Below, piece by piece: positions 1-8,534 of a stretch of 64,000 bases of DNA. The stretch spans positions 1-64,000 of the forward strand of contig NZ_AZQP01000004.1 in NCBI RefSeq assembly GCF_000601455.1, given 5' to 3'. Source of the DNA: Fervidicella metallireducens AeB (lineage in GTDB: Bacteria; Bacillota; Clostridia; Clostridiales; Caloramatoraceae). Made by a program: the position numbers and the translations under genes. Below the pieces are notes generated by a model. The model was not told the DNA's origin and did no database searches. It was given only the letters and a program-made list of their open reading frames with translations. The stretch's first letter is position 1. Each line of letters starts with the position of its first letter.

Positions 1-139
1 CCCACAAAAACCCTGAATTTAGTTTATACAAAATCAAAGTTAAAATACATGAAGATATAGTCATATATACAAATAATTGTACTTAAGAAAAAATTAAATC
101 AATAGAATATAGTATATATAACTATAAGGAGGAATTAGT

Positions 140-910
140 TTGATAGAAAAAACCAGTTTAAAAAGAATAGGTTTAAATATTATATTAGTTAGCTTCCTTG
201 TGCTTATGTCTCTATATTTTTCAGTTGGAAATGGAACGAAATACATGAAAGTGTTTTTAAATATTGAAAGGGACATACCAATATACAGTGTTGAAACCAA
301 TGAAAAAAAGGTAGCCTTGACCTTTGATGCAGCATGGGGAGAAGAATATACAGATGAAATACTTAAAATCTTAGAAAAAAATAATGTAAAGGCAACATTT
401 TTTCTGGTTGGCAACTGGGTAGAAAGATACCCTGAAAAAGTAAAGAAAATACATGAAAAGGGACATGAAATAGGAAATCATTCAACGTCACATCCCCATT
501 TTACAGAGCTAAATAACGAAAAAATAAAAGAAGAAATATTTATAACCAGTGAAAAAATAAAAGCTATAAACAATAAGGGAACCACATTATTCAGACCACC
601 CTTTGGAGATTATAACAGCGAAGTAGTTAAGGCAGTAAAAGAAACCGGACACTACTGCATATTATGGGATGTGGATTCATTAGATTGGAAAAACCCCGGG
701 GAGGATGTAATTTTAAGCAGAGTTATAGAAAAGACAGATAATGGCTCAATAGTTCTTTTTCATAACAATGCAGAGGAAACGCCAAAGGTATTAGACAGAA
801 TAATAAAGGAATTAAAGAAAAAAAATTTTACTTTTGTTAAAATGTCAGATTTAATTTACAAGGATAATTATTATATAGACAATTTAGGAAGACAAAAACG
901 AATAAAATAA
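140..910 (+). CDS. pdaB: PdaB-like polysaccharide deacetylase
   Basis: Predicted membrane-anchored carbohydrate esterase 4 (NodB-fold) protein, of the sporulation group that acts on spore cortex peptidoglycan. The 256-residue length matches PdaB. One hydrophobic segment at residues 10-29 is followed by the catalytic domain: motif 1 TFDAAWG (61-67), motif 2 HSTSHPH (114-120), motif 3 RPPFGDYN (152-159) and a late LFHNN (206-210). Classical deacetylases have TFDDG in motif 1; here the second, metal-binding Asp is Ala. Similar substitutions occur in the PdaB group, so activity may be atypical. The start is a TTG, chosen because AAGGAGG at 126-132 is ideally spaced. The family assignment is firm; the exact substrate is inferred. 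Confidence 0.85.
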   Translation: MIEKTSLKRIGLNIILVSFLVLMSLYFSVGNGTKYMKVFLNIERDIPIYSVETNEKKVALTFDAAWGEEYTDEILKILEKNNVKATFFLVGNWVERYPEKVKKIHEKGHEIGNHSTSHPHFTELNNEKIKEEIFITSEKIKAINNKGTTLFRPPFGDYNSEVVKAVKETGHYCILWDVDSLDWKNPGEDVILSRVIEKTDNGSIVLFHNNAEETPKVLDRIIKELKKKNFTFVKMSDLIYKDNYYIDNLGRQKRIK

Positions 911-1009
911 ACAAAAAGTCAAATTGATATAGTAGAAAAGGTTTTTACTGAATAAATAATAAGCATAGTGTACAAGATAAATTAAAAGCACAGCATTGAG
1001 GTGAATTTT

Positions 1010-1606
1010 ATGATAACCATAGGTGTACTTGGCAGCAGGGGTAAGTCCACAGTATCAGAGATAATAGAAGAAACAATAAAAAAACAATACAATGAGAAAG
1101 TGTGTGTTATTGGAACAAAAGAAGACAGCAGCAAAGCTTTTTTAAACCTTAAATCTGAAAAAATTGATTATTTAATAATCCTTATATCAAGGGAAGATAT
1201 TATGGAAAAACGCCTTGATGATATTAAGTTTGATATTGTAGTTGAGACTTCACTTGATGAAGAAAGCACTGAGGTAATTGATGAAGTTCAAAATATAATG
1301 TGTAACTTAAAGGAAAATGGGTACTTTATTTTCAATTCAGATTCTATACACAGAATAAACTTTAAATGTGATAAAATATATCCAATAACATATGGATTAA
1401 ATGGAAAAACAACAGTAACTGCTTCAAGTATTGATGATATAGAAAACCTCTGTTTCAGCTATTGTCTTCAAAGAACTTTATTTACAATAAAAAACTCAGT
1501 AGTTCAGCCATTTGAAAAGCCAATGAAGGTAAAAGGTACAAGTGAGGATATATATCCTTACCTTGCTGCTTATACATGTTTGTTATTAATTGGCTGTATT
1601 TTTTAA
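1010..1606 (+). CDS. Stand-alone Mur-ligase-like ATPase domain protein
   Basis: Small protein (198 aa) that resembles only the N-terminal to central ATP-binding part of a Mur ligase. A P-loop-like GSRGKST lies at residues 8-14. ITYGLNGKTTVTAS resembles the end of a Mur central domain, and the protein stops just where a Mur ligase would enter its C-terminal domain. No further coding sequence follows, so this is either a natural short form or an old truncation. A GTG at 1001 is in frame, but GAGGTG (998-1003) fits better as the ribosome site of ATG 1010. Substrate and role are unknown. A MurF-like ligase lies at the other end of this window, but no link can be shown. Confidence 0.55.
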   Translation: MITIGVLGSRGKSTVSEIIEETIKKQYNEKVCVIGTKEDSSKAFLNLKSEKIDYLIILISREDIMEKRLDDIKFDIVVETSLDEESTEVIDEVQNIMCNLKENGYFIFNSDSIHRINFKCDKIYPITYGLNGKTTVTASSIDDIENLCFSYCLQRTLFTIKNSVVQPFEKPMKVKGTSEDIYPYLAAYTCLLLIGCIF

Positions 1607-1703
1607 ATTTTAATATAAAAAATAATCATATTTTTCCCTCTTCCTTAATATTAATAACATAGAAATTAAAATGTGTAGAAACACGAAGGGAGAGGGATGG
1701 GAA

Positions 1704-2378
1704 ATGGCTTATAATTTATTATCCACAAACAAAGTATACATAGAGGGTAAAATAGTTTCAGAGTTGACATTTAGTCATGAGATGTATGGAGAGGGATTTT
1801 ATAATTTTACAATTGAAGTTCCAAGACTTAGTGAATCCATGGACTATTTACCTGTAACTGTTTCTGAAAGGCTTATAGCTGCATTGGATACCAAGAAGGG
1901 GAATCTGATTAGAATTGAGGGACAGTTAAGATCATATAATAAATTCATTGAGGGTTCCAACAGACTAATCCTAACTATCTTTGCAAGGGATATTAATCCA
2001 ATTGAGGAAATATCAAAATCTCCAAACCAGATCTGTCTGGATGGATTTATATGTAAGGATCCTGTTTACAGAACAACTCCTTTTGGCAGAGAAATAACAG
2101 ATCTATTGCTGGCAGTTAACAGGCCATACAATAAATCCGACTATATTCCTGTTATAGCATGGGGTAGAAATGCGAGATTTTCAAGTATCCTTGAAGTAGG
2201 ATCTCATATAAAAATCTGGGGCAGAATACAAAGCAGAGAATATGAAAAGAAATTATCAGATGACAATATTGTAAAGAGAGTTGCCTATGAAGTTTCAATT
2301 TCAAAGATGGAAAAGGTTAATGAAGATGATTTTGACAATGGAGAAAACGATATGAATGAAGAAAACTTCAGAGAATAA
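1704..2378 (+). CDS. Tandem OB-fold single-strand DNA-binding-like protein
   Basis: Protein of 224 residues made of two SSB/OB-fold-like halves (about 1-115 and 118-210), with an acidic Asp/Glu/Asn-rich tail that ends GENDMNEENFRE. The second half carries SSB-like stretches such as GFICKDPVYRTTPFGREI and IPVIAWGRNA, close to the YIPVVAWG type region of bacterial SSB. The acidic tail recalls the SSB protein-interaction tail but lacks the classic DDDIPF ending. Two OB halves in one chain differ from the usual one-OB tetrameric SSB, so this is probably a paralog, not the replication SSB. ATG 1704 is preferred over ATG 1671 because GGGAGAGGG (1688-1696) lies directly upstream. A strong hairpin follows. 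Confidence 0.7.
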   Translation: MAYNLLSTNKVYIEGKIVSELTFSHEMYGEGFYNFTIEVPRLSESMDYLPVTVSERLIAALDTKKGNLIRIEGQLRSYNKFIEGSNRLILTIFARDINPIEEISKSPNQICLDGFICKDPVYRTTPFGREITDLLLAVNRPYNKSDYIPVIAWGRNARFSSILEVGSHIKIWGRIQSREYEKKLSDDNIVKRVAYEVSISKMEKVNEDDFDNGENDMNEENFRE

Positions 2379-2394
2379 CACATTTAGTATATAA

Positions 2395-2456
2395 AATCCC
2401 CATGGAAGGATTTTTAAAGAAGAAATTCAAAAAATCCTTCATGGGGATTAGGTTTT
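2395..2456. terminator. Bidirectional hairpin terminator
   Basis: Arms AATCCCCATGGAAGGATTTTT (first 20 bases from 2395) and the near-complement at 2430-2449 form a long stem between two convergent genes. The core CCCCATG...CATGGGG recurs in two other intergenic hairpins of the window (9453 and 33491). Confidence 0.8.
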
Positions 2457-2489
2457 ACGATTCCTTTAAGAATGCTGTAAGCTAATGTG

Positions 2490-3208
2490 TTATTTTCTTA
2501 AATCGTCAAGAAGCTGAGTTTTGTCCTTTGTCTTTTCATCTACTCTTTTAATAACCTTAGCAGGTGAGCCTGCCACAACAACACCACTTTCAACATTTTC
2601 AGTAACAACAGCACCAGCAGCAACAACAGCACCAGCACCAACTCTAACTCCCTCAAGTATAACTGCATTAGCACCTATTAAAACATTATCTTCGATAATA
2701 ACAGGTTCTTTACTTGGTGGTTCAAGTACCCCTGCGATGACAGCTCCTGCACCAATATGGCAGTTTTTGCCTATAGTTCCTCTTGCTCCAACTACAGCAT
2801 TCATATCGATCATAGTTCCTTCATCAATATGGGCACCTATGTTAATTACAGCTCCCATCATTATAACGGCATTTTTGCTATGTAAACTCTGTCCCTTATA
2901 ATAGCACCTGGTTCTATTCTTGCATCAGTATGTCTAATATCCAACATAGGTATAGCTGAATTTCTTCTATCATTTTCCAATCTGAATTTCTTAATTTTTT
3001 CACTGTGTTTTTGTAAAAATTCTTCTACATCATTGTTTTCCCCAAAAATCACATAGAAGTTTCCACTTCCATAAACCTCAAGGTTATCATGGGAAACCCC
3101 TGATAAATCTCCATCAACATAAGCCTTAACTGGAGTTGATTTTTTAGCATCCTTTATAAATTTTGCTATTTCATAAGGATTGGTTAAATCATAATCTCTA
3201 TTATTCAT
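2490..3208 (-). CDS. dapH: Tetrahydrodipicolinate N-acetyltransferase (frame broken)
   Basis: Transfers acetyl from acetyl-CoA to tetrahydrodipicolinate in the acetylase branch of DAP/lysine synthesis (cytosolic). The N-terminal half (3208 down to about 2870) and the hexapeptide-repeat half (2861 to 2490, with [21 protein letters not shown]) are both well conserved but lie in different frames. Near 2870, on the coding strand, five A residues precede TGCC. A sixth A would restore [11 protein letters not shown] and give one continuous protein of about 239 aa. This is a single-base homopolymer loss, either a sequence error or a recent mutation. The start at 3208 follows AAGGAGTGAG. It lies downstream of dapA, dapB and the aminotransferase on the same strand. 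Confidence 0.85.
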
Positions 3209-3304
3209 AGTAATTCTCACTCCTTTGTGCATTTCAATATAGAACAAATATAACATAACATCAGGGAATTTTTTTGTCAAATATCAGTAAGTTATAACAG
3301 TCTA

Positions 3305-4459
3305 TTATAGGCTCAAGATGAACTTCTGAAGCCTGTTAAGTCCTTCTTCAAGTATTTCCATTGAATAGGCATAGGATATTCTTATATAACCTTCACCATA
3401 TATAGAAAATGCATCGCCAGGAACAACTGCCACCCTTTCCTGTTCTAAAAGCTTAGATGCAAACTCAAAGGAAGTTAATCCAAATTTCTTTACAGATGGA
3501 AATATGTAAAATGCACCACTGGGTTTATTAACATCAAGTCCCATTGAAACAAGCCTGTCATATACGTAATCCCTGCGTTTTCTGTATTCGTTTCTCATAG
3601 CTTCAGCATCATTGAGACCGTTTTTTAAGGCTTCAAAGGCTGCATACTGGCTGATTGTTGAGGCACAGGTTGCATTATATTGATGTACCTTTAACATGTG
3701 TTTTGTAATATATTCAGGGGCAAAGGTAAAGCCAATCCTCCATCCTGTCATTGAATGTGATTTGGACAGACCGTTAATAACGATAGTTTTATTCCTTAAA
3801 TCAGGAATAGAAGCAATGGAATTATGTTTTCCGTCAAAGGTGAGTTCACTGTATATCTCATCAGAAACAATAAAAATATTCTTATCCTTTAAGAGCTGAC
3901 CTATTTTTAAAAGCTCATCAGAATCAAGGACACAGCCAGTTGGATTGGATGGATAGGGAATTACTATACATCTTGTATTATCCGTTATGTGACTTTCAAT
4001 CAGTTCAGCAGTTAGTTTAAACCCAGAATTACAGGTATTGATATAAACAGGTTCTGCCCCACAAAGTTTTATAATAGGTTCATAGCCAGGATAAACAGGA
4101 CCTGGCAAAATAACTTCACAACCTTCAGATAATATAGTTCGGAAGGTTATATCTAAAGCCTCACTGGCACCGTTGGTTGTGATAACTTCATTTTCAGGGT
4201 TATATAATAAGCCATATTTGTTATAAACAAAGTCTGCTGCAGCTTTTCTAAGTTCAATTAAACCAGCATTTTGTGTATATGAGGTTTTATTTTCATTAAT
4301 TGCTCTTATTCCAGCTTCCTTTACGTGTTCTGGGGTTGTAAAGTCTGGTTGACCGATAGTAAGGGAAACTGCATCCTTATAGTTGACAACTAAATTATAA
4401 AATTTTCTTATTCCAGAAATCTGTATATTTTTAACTCTGTCATTTATAAGATTTTCCAT
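3305..4459 (-). CDS. patA: PLP aminotransferase, probably N-acetyl-LL-DAP aminotransferase
   Basis: Fold-type I class I/II aminotransferase of 384 aa. SNPTG at 171-175, SDEIYS at 199-204 and the Schiff-base lysine K233 in NGLSKSHSMTGWRIG are all present. The protein alone would be called an aspartate/aromatic aminotransferase. Its position between dapB and dapH points to the PatA step, transamination of N-acetyl-2-amino-6-oxopimelate in the acetylase DAP pathway; that role is inferred from context. ATG 4459 is preceded by GGAAGGTGATTAA. The gene for the last step, N-acetyl-DAP deacetylase, is not in the window. Confidence 0.8.
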   Translation of the reverse strand: MENLINDRVKNIQISGIRKFYNLVVNYKDAVSLTIGQPDFTTPEHVKEAGIRAINENKTSYTQNAGLIELRKAAADFVYNKYGLLYNPENEVITTNGASEALDITFRTILSEGCEVILPGPVYPGYEPIIKLCGAEPVYINTCNSGFKLTAELIESHITDNTRCIVIPYPSNPTGCVLDSDELLKIGQLLKDKNIFIVSDEIYSELTFDGKHNSIASIPDLRNKTIVINGLSKSHSMTGWRIGFTFAPEYITKHMLKVHQYNATCASTISQYAAFEALKNGLNDAEAMRNEYRKRRDYVYDRLVSMGLDVNKPSGAFYIFPSVKKFGLTSFEFASKLLEQERVAVVPGDAFSIYGEGYIRISYAYSMEILEEGLNRLQKFILSL

Positions 4460-4488
4460 TTAATCACCTTCCATTTATCAAATGGGTG

Positions 4489-4604
4489 TGGCTTCTACGA
4501 AAGGGTGGCTGAAAAGCCAAAGTAAATCTGTTATTATTAAGTGGTATTAAACAAACTTACCTGGCTGGTCAGCCACCCTGAAACTTAAAATATTTTAGAA
4601 GCCA
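4489..4604. repeat. Nested long-range inverted repeat
   Basis: Outer arms TGGCTTCTA (4489-4497) and TAGAAGCCA (4596-4604) enclose inner arms AGGGTGGCTGA (4502-4512) and TCAGCCACCCT (4569-4579). All are perfect complements, with an AT-rich centre of about 56 nt. It lies between the dapB and patA genes, so it could be a transcript-processing or attenuating structure inside the operon, or a small palindromic repeat. There is no T-run typical of an intrinsic terminator. Confidence 0.6.
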
Positions 4605-4612
4605 TATCTATA

Positions 4613-5365
4613 TTATTTTAATACGTCCTGCATGTTATACATACCAGGCTCTTTTCCGTACATAAATCTAGCTGCTCGTACAGCACCGTAAGCAAAAACA
4701 TCCCTTGACAGGGCATTGTGGTTAAGTTCAATAACCTCACCTGCACCTGCAAAGATAACCTGATGTTCTCCAACTATTGAGCCTCCTCTTATGGCATGAA
4801 GTCCAAGCTCCCTTTTCTCCCTTTTCTGAGTTTTAGAATGTCTGCCATAGATATATTCAAGTTCATTATTCAGACCTTCGTTAATCGCATCTGCAAGCAT
4901 TAAAGCAGTTCCACTGGGGGAGTCCAGTTTTTGATTGTGATGTTTTTCTATTATCTCAATGTCAAAATCCTGATAAAGTTTTTTTGCAGCTTCCTTTACC
5001 AATGCCATCAATAAATTTATTCCAACAGACATATTAGCAGAGTGGAAAATAGGTATAGACCTTGAGGCATCTTTCATCTGCTGTTTTTCTTCCTGGGAAA
5101 AACCAGTTGTACAAATAACCAAGGCTGCTTTTTTATTTAACCCGAAATCCAGGAGAGAATTTAAGCAGACATGGTTTGAAAAATCAATAACAACATCCAC
5201 ATCCTCCTTGACTTCCAAAAGGGATGGATAGACTGGATATTCATTTTTAAATCTGAGAGGCTCCTTGTCAACACCGCAGACAACTGTCATATCCTTTATT
5301 TCAGAAATAATCTTTGTTAAAACCTGACCCATTTTACCATTACAACCATGAAGAAGAACCTTCAT
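4613..5365 (-). CDS. dapB: 4-hydroxy-tetrahydrodipicolinate reductase
   Basis: NAD(P)H-dependent reductase of the DAP/lysine pathway, 250 aa from ATG 5365. The N-terminal nucleotide-binding motif is HGCNGKMG (about 6-13). VICTTGFS and the catalytic/substrate loop EKHHNQKLDSPSGTA are typical of DapB. An in-frame extension reaches 5392, but GAGGTGAAGTT directly before ATG 5365 decides the shorter start. The gene begins just after the dapA stop (5376), so the two are co-transcribed and probably translationally coupled. The product supplies DAP for peptidoglycan and, in spore formers, dipicolinate. Confidence 0.95.
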   Translation of the reverse strand: MKVLLHGCNGKMGQVLTKIISEIKDMTVVCGVDKEPLRFKNEYPVYPSLLEVKEDVDVVIDFSNHVCLNSLLDFGLNKKAALVICTTGFSQEEKQQMKDASRSIPIFHSANMSVGINLLMALVKEAAKKLYQDFDIEIIEKHHNQKLDSPSGTALMLADAINEGLNNELEYIYGRHSKTQKREKRELGLHAIRGGSIVGEHQVIFAGAGEVIELNHNALSRDVFAYGAVRAARFMYGKEPGMYNMQDVLK

Positions 5366-5375
5366 AACTTCACCT

Positions 5376-6257
5376 CTAAAACTTGATTCCATAATTGGAC
5401 ATAGCCTTTTTCAAAGTTTCAACGTTATTTGGTGACATTTCAAACAATGGTAGTCTTAAATGGCCAACTTCCATGCCCATAATGTTCATAGCGGTTTTAA
5501 CAGGTATAGGGTTAGTTTCAATGAATAAAGCTTTTATCAATTGGAACATTTTAAGCTGCATTTCGCAGGCACCCTTTACATCTCCATTCAGGAATTTTTC
5601 ACACATATCGTGTGTATCCTTTGGAAGAATATTTGCAACAACAGAAATAACACCTTTAGCCCCAAGTGCCATCATTGGAATAGTTTGATCATCATTACCA
5701 GAATATATATCCAGATTGTCACCGCAAAGAGCTGCTATCTCAGCTAATTGTGAGAAATCCCCACTGGCTTCTTTAATTGCAACAATGTTGTGGAGTTTAG
5801 ATAATTCATATACAGTTTGTGGAGCTATGTTAAAACCAGTTCTTCCTGGTACATTATAAATTATAATGGGTTTTGTAACAGCTGCTGAAATAGCTTTAAA
5901 GTGTTCAATACAACCTCTTTGAGTTGTTTTGTTATAATATGGAGTTATAACTAAAAGTCCATCAACACCAATGCTCTCTGCCCATCTGCTCATTTCAACT
6001 GATGCTTTAGTGTTGTTGCTTCCAGTTCCAGCTATAACAGGAATTCTTCCTTTAACAACGTCAACAGTGAATTTAATAGTCTCTTTTCTTTCTTGTTCGC
6101 TCATTGTTGAGGCTTCTCCTGTTGTTCCGCAGACTATAATAGCATCGGTTTTTTGCTCTATATGCCACTCTAAAAGTTCTTCCAGTTTTTTAAAATCTAC
6201 ACCATTATCGTTAAATGGAGTAACAATTGCAACACCTGAACCAGTAAATAGACTCAT
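5376..6257 (-). CDS. dapA: 4-hydroxy-tetrahydrodipicolinate synthase
   Basis: Condenses pyruvate with aspartate semialdehyde, the committed step of DAP/lysine synthesis. TIM-barrel Schiff-base aldolase of 293 aa with GTTGEAST (44-51), the catalytic Tyr in YNVPGRTG (Y134) and Schiff-base Lys in IKEASGD (K162). ATG 6257 (MSLFTGSG) is chosen over upstream in-frame ATGs at 6266 and 6302. AAAGGATG lies about eight bases ahead of it but almost touches 6266. It is the first gene of the dapA-dapB-patA-dapH cluster. I see no lysine riboswitch in the short divergent spacer shared with the SASP gene. Confidence 0.95.
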   Translation of the reverse strand: MSLFTGSGVAIVTPFNDNGVDFKKLEELLEWHIEQKTDAIIVCGTTGEASTMSEQERKETIKFTVDVVKGRIPVIAGTGSNNTKASVEMSRWAESIGVDGLLVITPYYNKTTQRGCIEHFKAISAAVTKPIIIYNVPGRTGFNIAPQTVYELSKLHNIVAIKEASGDFSQLAEIAALCGDNLDIYSGNDDQTIPMMALGAKGVISVVANILPKDTHDMCEKFLNGDVKGACEMQLKMFQLIKALFIETNPIPVKTAMNIMGMEVGHLRLPLFEMSPNNVETLKKAMSNYGIKF

Positions 6258-6421
6258 TTTAATCATCCTTTCATTTCTTCGTATTAATAATATTATATGC
6301 AAGCTTAAATTTAGTTTGCAACAAAATTATGTTAATATTGCTAAGTTATTCTTAGATAAAGAGGACTAATTTGAATAAAAAATAATTTATTATGCAAAAT
6401 AGAGTCAAGGGGGTGTATTTT

Positions 6422-6652
6422 ATGACGACACCTTTTAAAAAGATAGTAAAAGCAAAGATTAAAGCAAAAAAACAACTTAGTGATGTTGAGGCAGAGCGTG
6501 AAAAAATTAAATATGAAATTGCAGAAGAACTTGGGCTTGCCGATAAGGTAAAAAAATATGGCTGGAGCGGTTTAACAGCCGAGGAAACTGGAAGAATAGG
6601 CGGAATAATGACAAAGAGAAATAAGGACAATGGTCGCAAATGGAACAAATGA
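6422..6652 (+). CDS. Alpha/beta-type small acid-soluble spore protein (SspF-like)
   Basis: Spore DNA-binding protein of 76 aa, thought to saturate and protect DNA in the dormant spore. The diagnostic stretch is IKYEIAEELGLADKVKKYG followed by WSGLTAEETGRIGGIM, the SspF-like version of the alpha/beta SASP fold. The conserved Glu-Ile-Ala segment resembles the site cut by the germination protease in related proteins. The N-terminus is Lys-rich. ATG 6422 is preferred to 6392 because AAGGGGGTG sits just upstream. A GAATA-N17-CAAAATA sequence upstream resembles a SigG promoter but is too close to the ribosome site to trust. The stop codon lies within a strong hairpin. Confidence 0.88.
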   Translation: MTTPFKKIVKAKIKAKKQLSDVEAEREKIKYEIAEELGLADKVKKYGWSGLTAEETGRIGGIMTKRNKDNGRKWNK

Positions 6653-6690
6653 CATACAAAGATTTCACTTTGTATGTCATTTGTTTTAAA
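6646..6690. terminator. Bidirectional terminator
   Basis: Perfect 16-bp arms CAAATGACATACAAAG (6646-6661) and CTTTGTATGTCATTTG (6668-6683) with a 6-nt loop. T-rich sequence lies on the right side and A-rich sequence on the left. It ends both the SASP gene and the convergent manA gene. Confidence 0.85.
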
Positions 6691-7645
6691 TATGTGTTTT
6701 TATTAAAGTGATTTCTCCTAAAATCTCATAATTTCCTATACCTGCAGGAAGCATAAAGCTGCATCCAGGCGGTATATCATAAACTACATTGCAGTGTATA
6801 AGTTTTCCACTTCCCTGTATACAAGTAAAAGTAAAAAAGGAATCCATAGAGGAATAATCTTCAAACCTTTCAGACACCTTAACAAGATCTATTTTAAAAT
6901 AGCTGCAATTTATGACAGATGAAAAATTATATCCCCCAAAAGAAGATATTGCAGGCTGAATAACCTCACCTTTAAAATTAAAATCTATAACATCCAATGC
7001 TTTATCAATATGAAGAGGTCTTAAATTTCCCTTTTTATCCACTCTATTCCAATCATAAATCCTATAGGTCAAATCACAGTTTTGTTGTATTTCTAAAATC
7101 AGAACTCCATCTAATATAGCATGAACAGTACCAGAAGGAATAAAGACAAAATCACCATTTTTTATATCAACAAAGCGAAGACATTCCTCAATATTGCCAC
7201 TATATAGTGAGTTTAAAAAATCTCCCTTGTTTATATCCTTTTTGGTTCCATATATAAGCTGAGCGCCTTTTTTTCCATTAACAACGTACCATGCCTCTGT
7301 TTTTCCTGATTCCCCTTCGTATTTAAGTGCATATTCATCTGTTGGATGAACCTGAACAGAAAGTTTATCCTTAGCATCTATGAATTTGATTAATAAAGGA
7401 AACTTATTAAATCCTCTGCAGTTATTCCCAAGAAGCTTAAATCCATACATTTCAATAAGCTCTGATAATTTCTTGTCCTTTAAAAAACCATTAGATACAA
7501 CACTGTCATCTTCACCATGACAACAAATTTCCCAGCTTTCTGCGATATTTCCATCTGGAATTTTTCTATTGAATATTTTTTCTAAATTTCTACCTCCCCA
7601 AATAGTGCTTTTATAAATAGGATTGAAAAATAATGGATAAAGCAT
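6686..7645 (-). CDS. manA: Mannose-6-phosphate isomerase, class I
   Basis: Zinc-dependent interconversion of mannose-6-phosphate and fructose-6-phosphate (cytosol), 319 aa. Type I PMI motifs are QVHPTDE (98-104), with Gln/His metal ligands, GKTEAW (114-119) and PSGTVHA, whose His175 is another ligand. The cupin-like C-terminus is shorter than in E. coli ManA but usual for Firmicutes. The gene is transcribed alone, convergent with the SASP gene. It could feed mannose-type precursors to surface glycans, but no linked mannose gene is seen. Confidence 0.93.
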   Translation of the reverse strand: MLYPLFFNPIYKSTIWGGRNLEKIFNRKIPDGNIAESWEICCHGEDDSVVSNGFLKDKKLSELIEMYGFKLLGNNCRGFNKFPLLIKFIDAKDKLSVQVHPTDEYALKYEGESGKTEAWYVVNGKKGAQLIYGTKKDINKGDFLNSLYSGNIEECLRFVDIKNGDFVFIPSGTVHAILDGVLILEIQQNCDLTYRIYDWNRVDKKGNLRPLHIDKALDVIDFNFKGEVIQPAISSFGGYNFSSVINCSYFKIDLVKVSERFEDYSSMDSFFTFTCIQGSGKLIHCNVVYDIPPGCSFMLPAGIGNYEILGEITLIKTHI

Positions 7646-7789
7646 AAAAAATCCCCCCTATTAACTGATACTTAATAAAGACCAGCTATATGCAGATTTT
7701 TAATAAAAATTTAAAAGAAGGGATATTGTTGATTTTTTATTTAAAATAATTGATAATATATTAGTAATTTATAAGGAAAGGAGAAGAAA

Positions 7790-8533
7790 ATGGAACAATA
7801 CACACATTTAGCACAGGTTTATGATGATATGATTGATATGGAATACGACAAATGGATGGAATTTCTAAAGGAATATTTCAAGGGTAAAGATATAAATTTA
7901 AAAGGCAAAAAGGCCCTTGAACTTGGCTGCGGAACTGGTAATATGACATTTAGACTTAAGGAAAATGGAATTGACGTTACTGCAGTTGATATTTCAAGGG
8001 ATATGCTGACAATAGCTGAGGAGAAGGCAAGAAATAAAAGGCTGAAAATAATGTTTTTGAATCAGGATATGACCAAGATAAACACAGGTAAGGAATATGA
8101 TTTTGTTTTCTCTTTCTGTGATGGATACAACTACATATTGACAGAGGAAAAATTAGAAAAAAGCTTTAAGGGTGTATATAAACATCTAAAACCAGGTGGT
8201 TATTTTATTTTTGATATAAGTACAAGTCATAAACTTAAAAACATAATGGGCAACAATACCTTTACAATGAACCGTGATGAACTTTGCTATATCTGGGATA
8301 ATTACCTTGAAGATGATATACTTGAGATGTATATAACTTTCTTTGTAAAGGAAGGGGTTTTATATAGAAGATTTGATGAAAAACATGAGCAGAAAATTTA
8401 TGATTTAAACAATCTGAAACAAATTTTAATTGAAACAGGATTTAAAAATGTAGAGGTTTATGAAGATTATTCCTTTGAATCAGTTAAAGAAAACAGTATC
8501 AGAGGAACTTTTATAGCATATAAGGAGGAGTAA
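7790..8533 (+). CDS. Class I SAM-dependent methyltransferase
   Basis: Rossmann-fold methyltransferase of 247 aa with the SAM motif I LELGCGTGN (43-51), an acidic residue ending motif II (VDIS) and the post-motif LKPGGYFIFDIS. The N-terminal pattern YTHLAQVYDDMID is common to an uncharacterised Firmicutes group. The substrate cannot be predicted. AAGGAAAGGAG precedes the ATG. The stop is one base before hslO, so the two are co-transcribed. Confidence 0.85.
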   Translation: MEQYTHLAQVYDDMIDMEYDKWMEFLKEYFKGKDINLKGKKALELGCGTGNMTFRLKENGIDVTAVDISRDMLTIAEEKARNKRLKIMFLNQDMTKINTGKEYDFVFSFCDGYNYILTEEKLEKSFKGVYKHLKPGGYFIFDISTSHKLKNIMGNNTFTMNRDELCYIWDNYLEDDILEMYITFFVKEGVLYRRFDEKHEQKIYDLNNLKQILIETGFKNVEVYEDYSFESVKENSIRGTFIAYKEE

Positions 8534-8534
8534 T

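Noticed and set aside
1-139. Regulatory element at the left edge
   Set aside because: AT-rich sequence with only the ribosome site of the first gene; I see no convincing promoter.
2521-2901. Plus-strand open frame opposite dapH, rich in Thr/Pro/Ala
   Set aside because: It is the antisense shadow of the Gly/Ala/Val-rich hexapeptide repeats and has no ribosome site.
6373-6401. SigG promoter before the SASP gene (GAATA-N17-CAAAATA)
   Set aside because: The implied start site would fall at or inside the Shine-Dalgarno sequence.
6258-6421. Lysine riboswitch before dapA
   Set aside because: The spacer is too short and lacks the conserved L-box elements.
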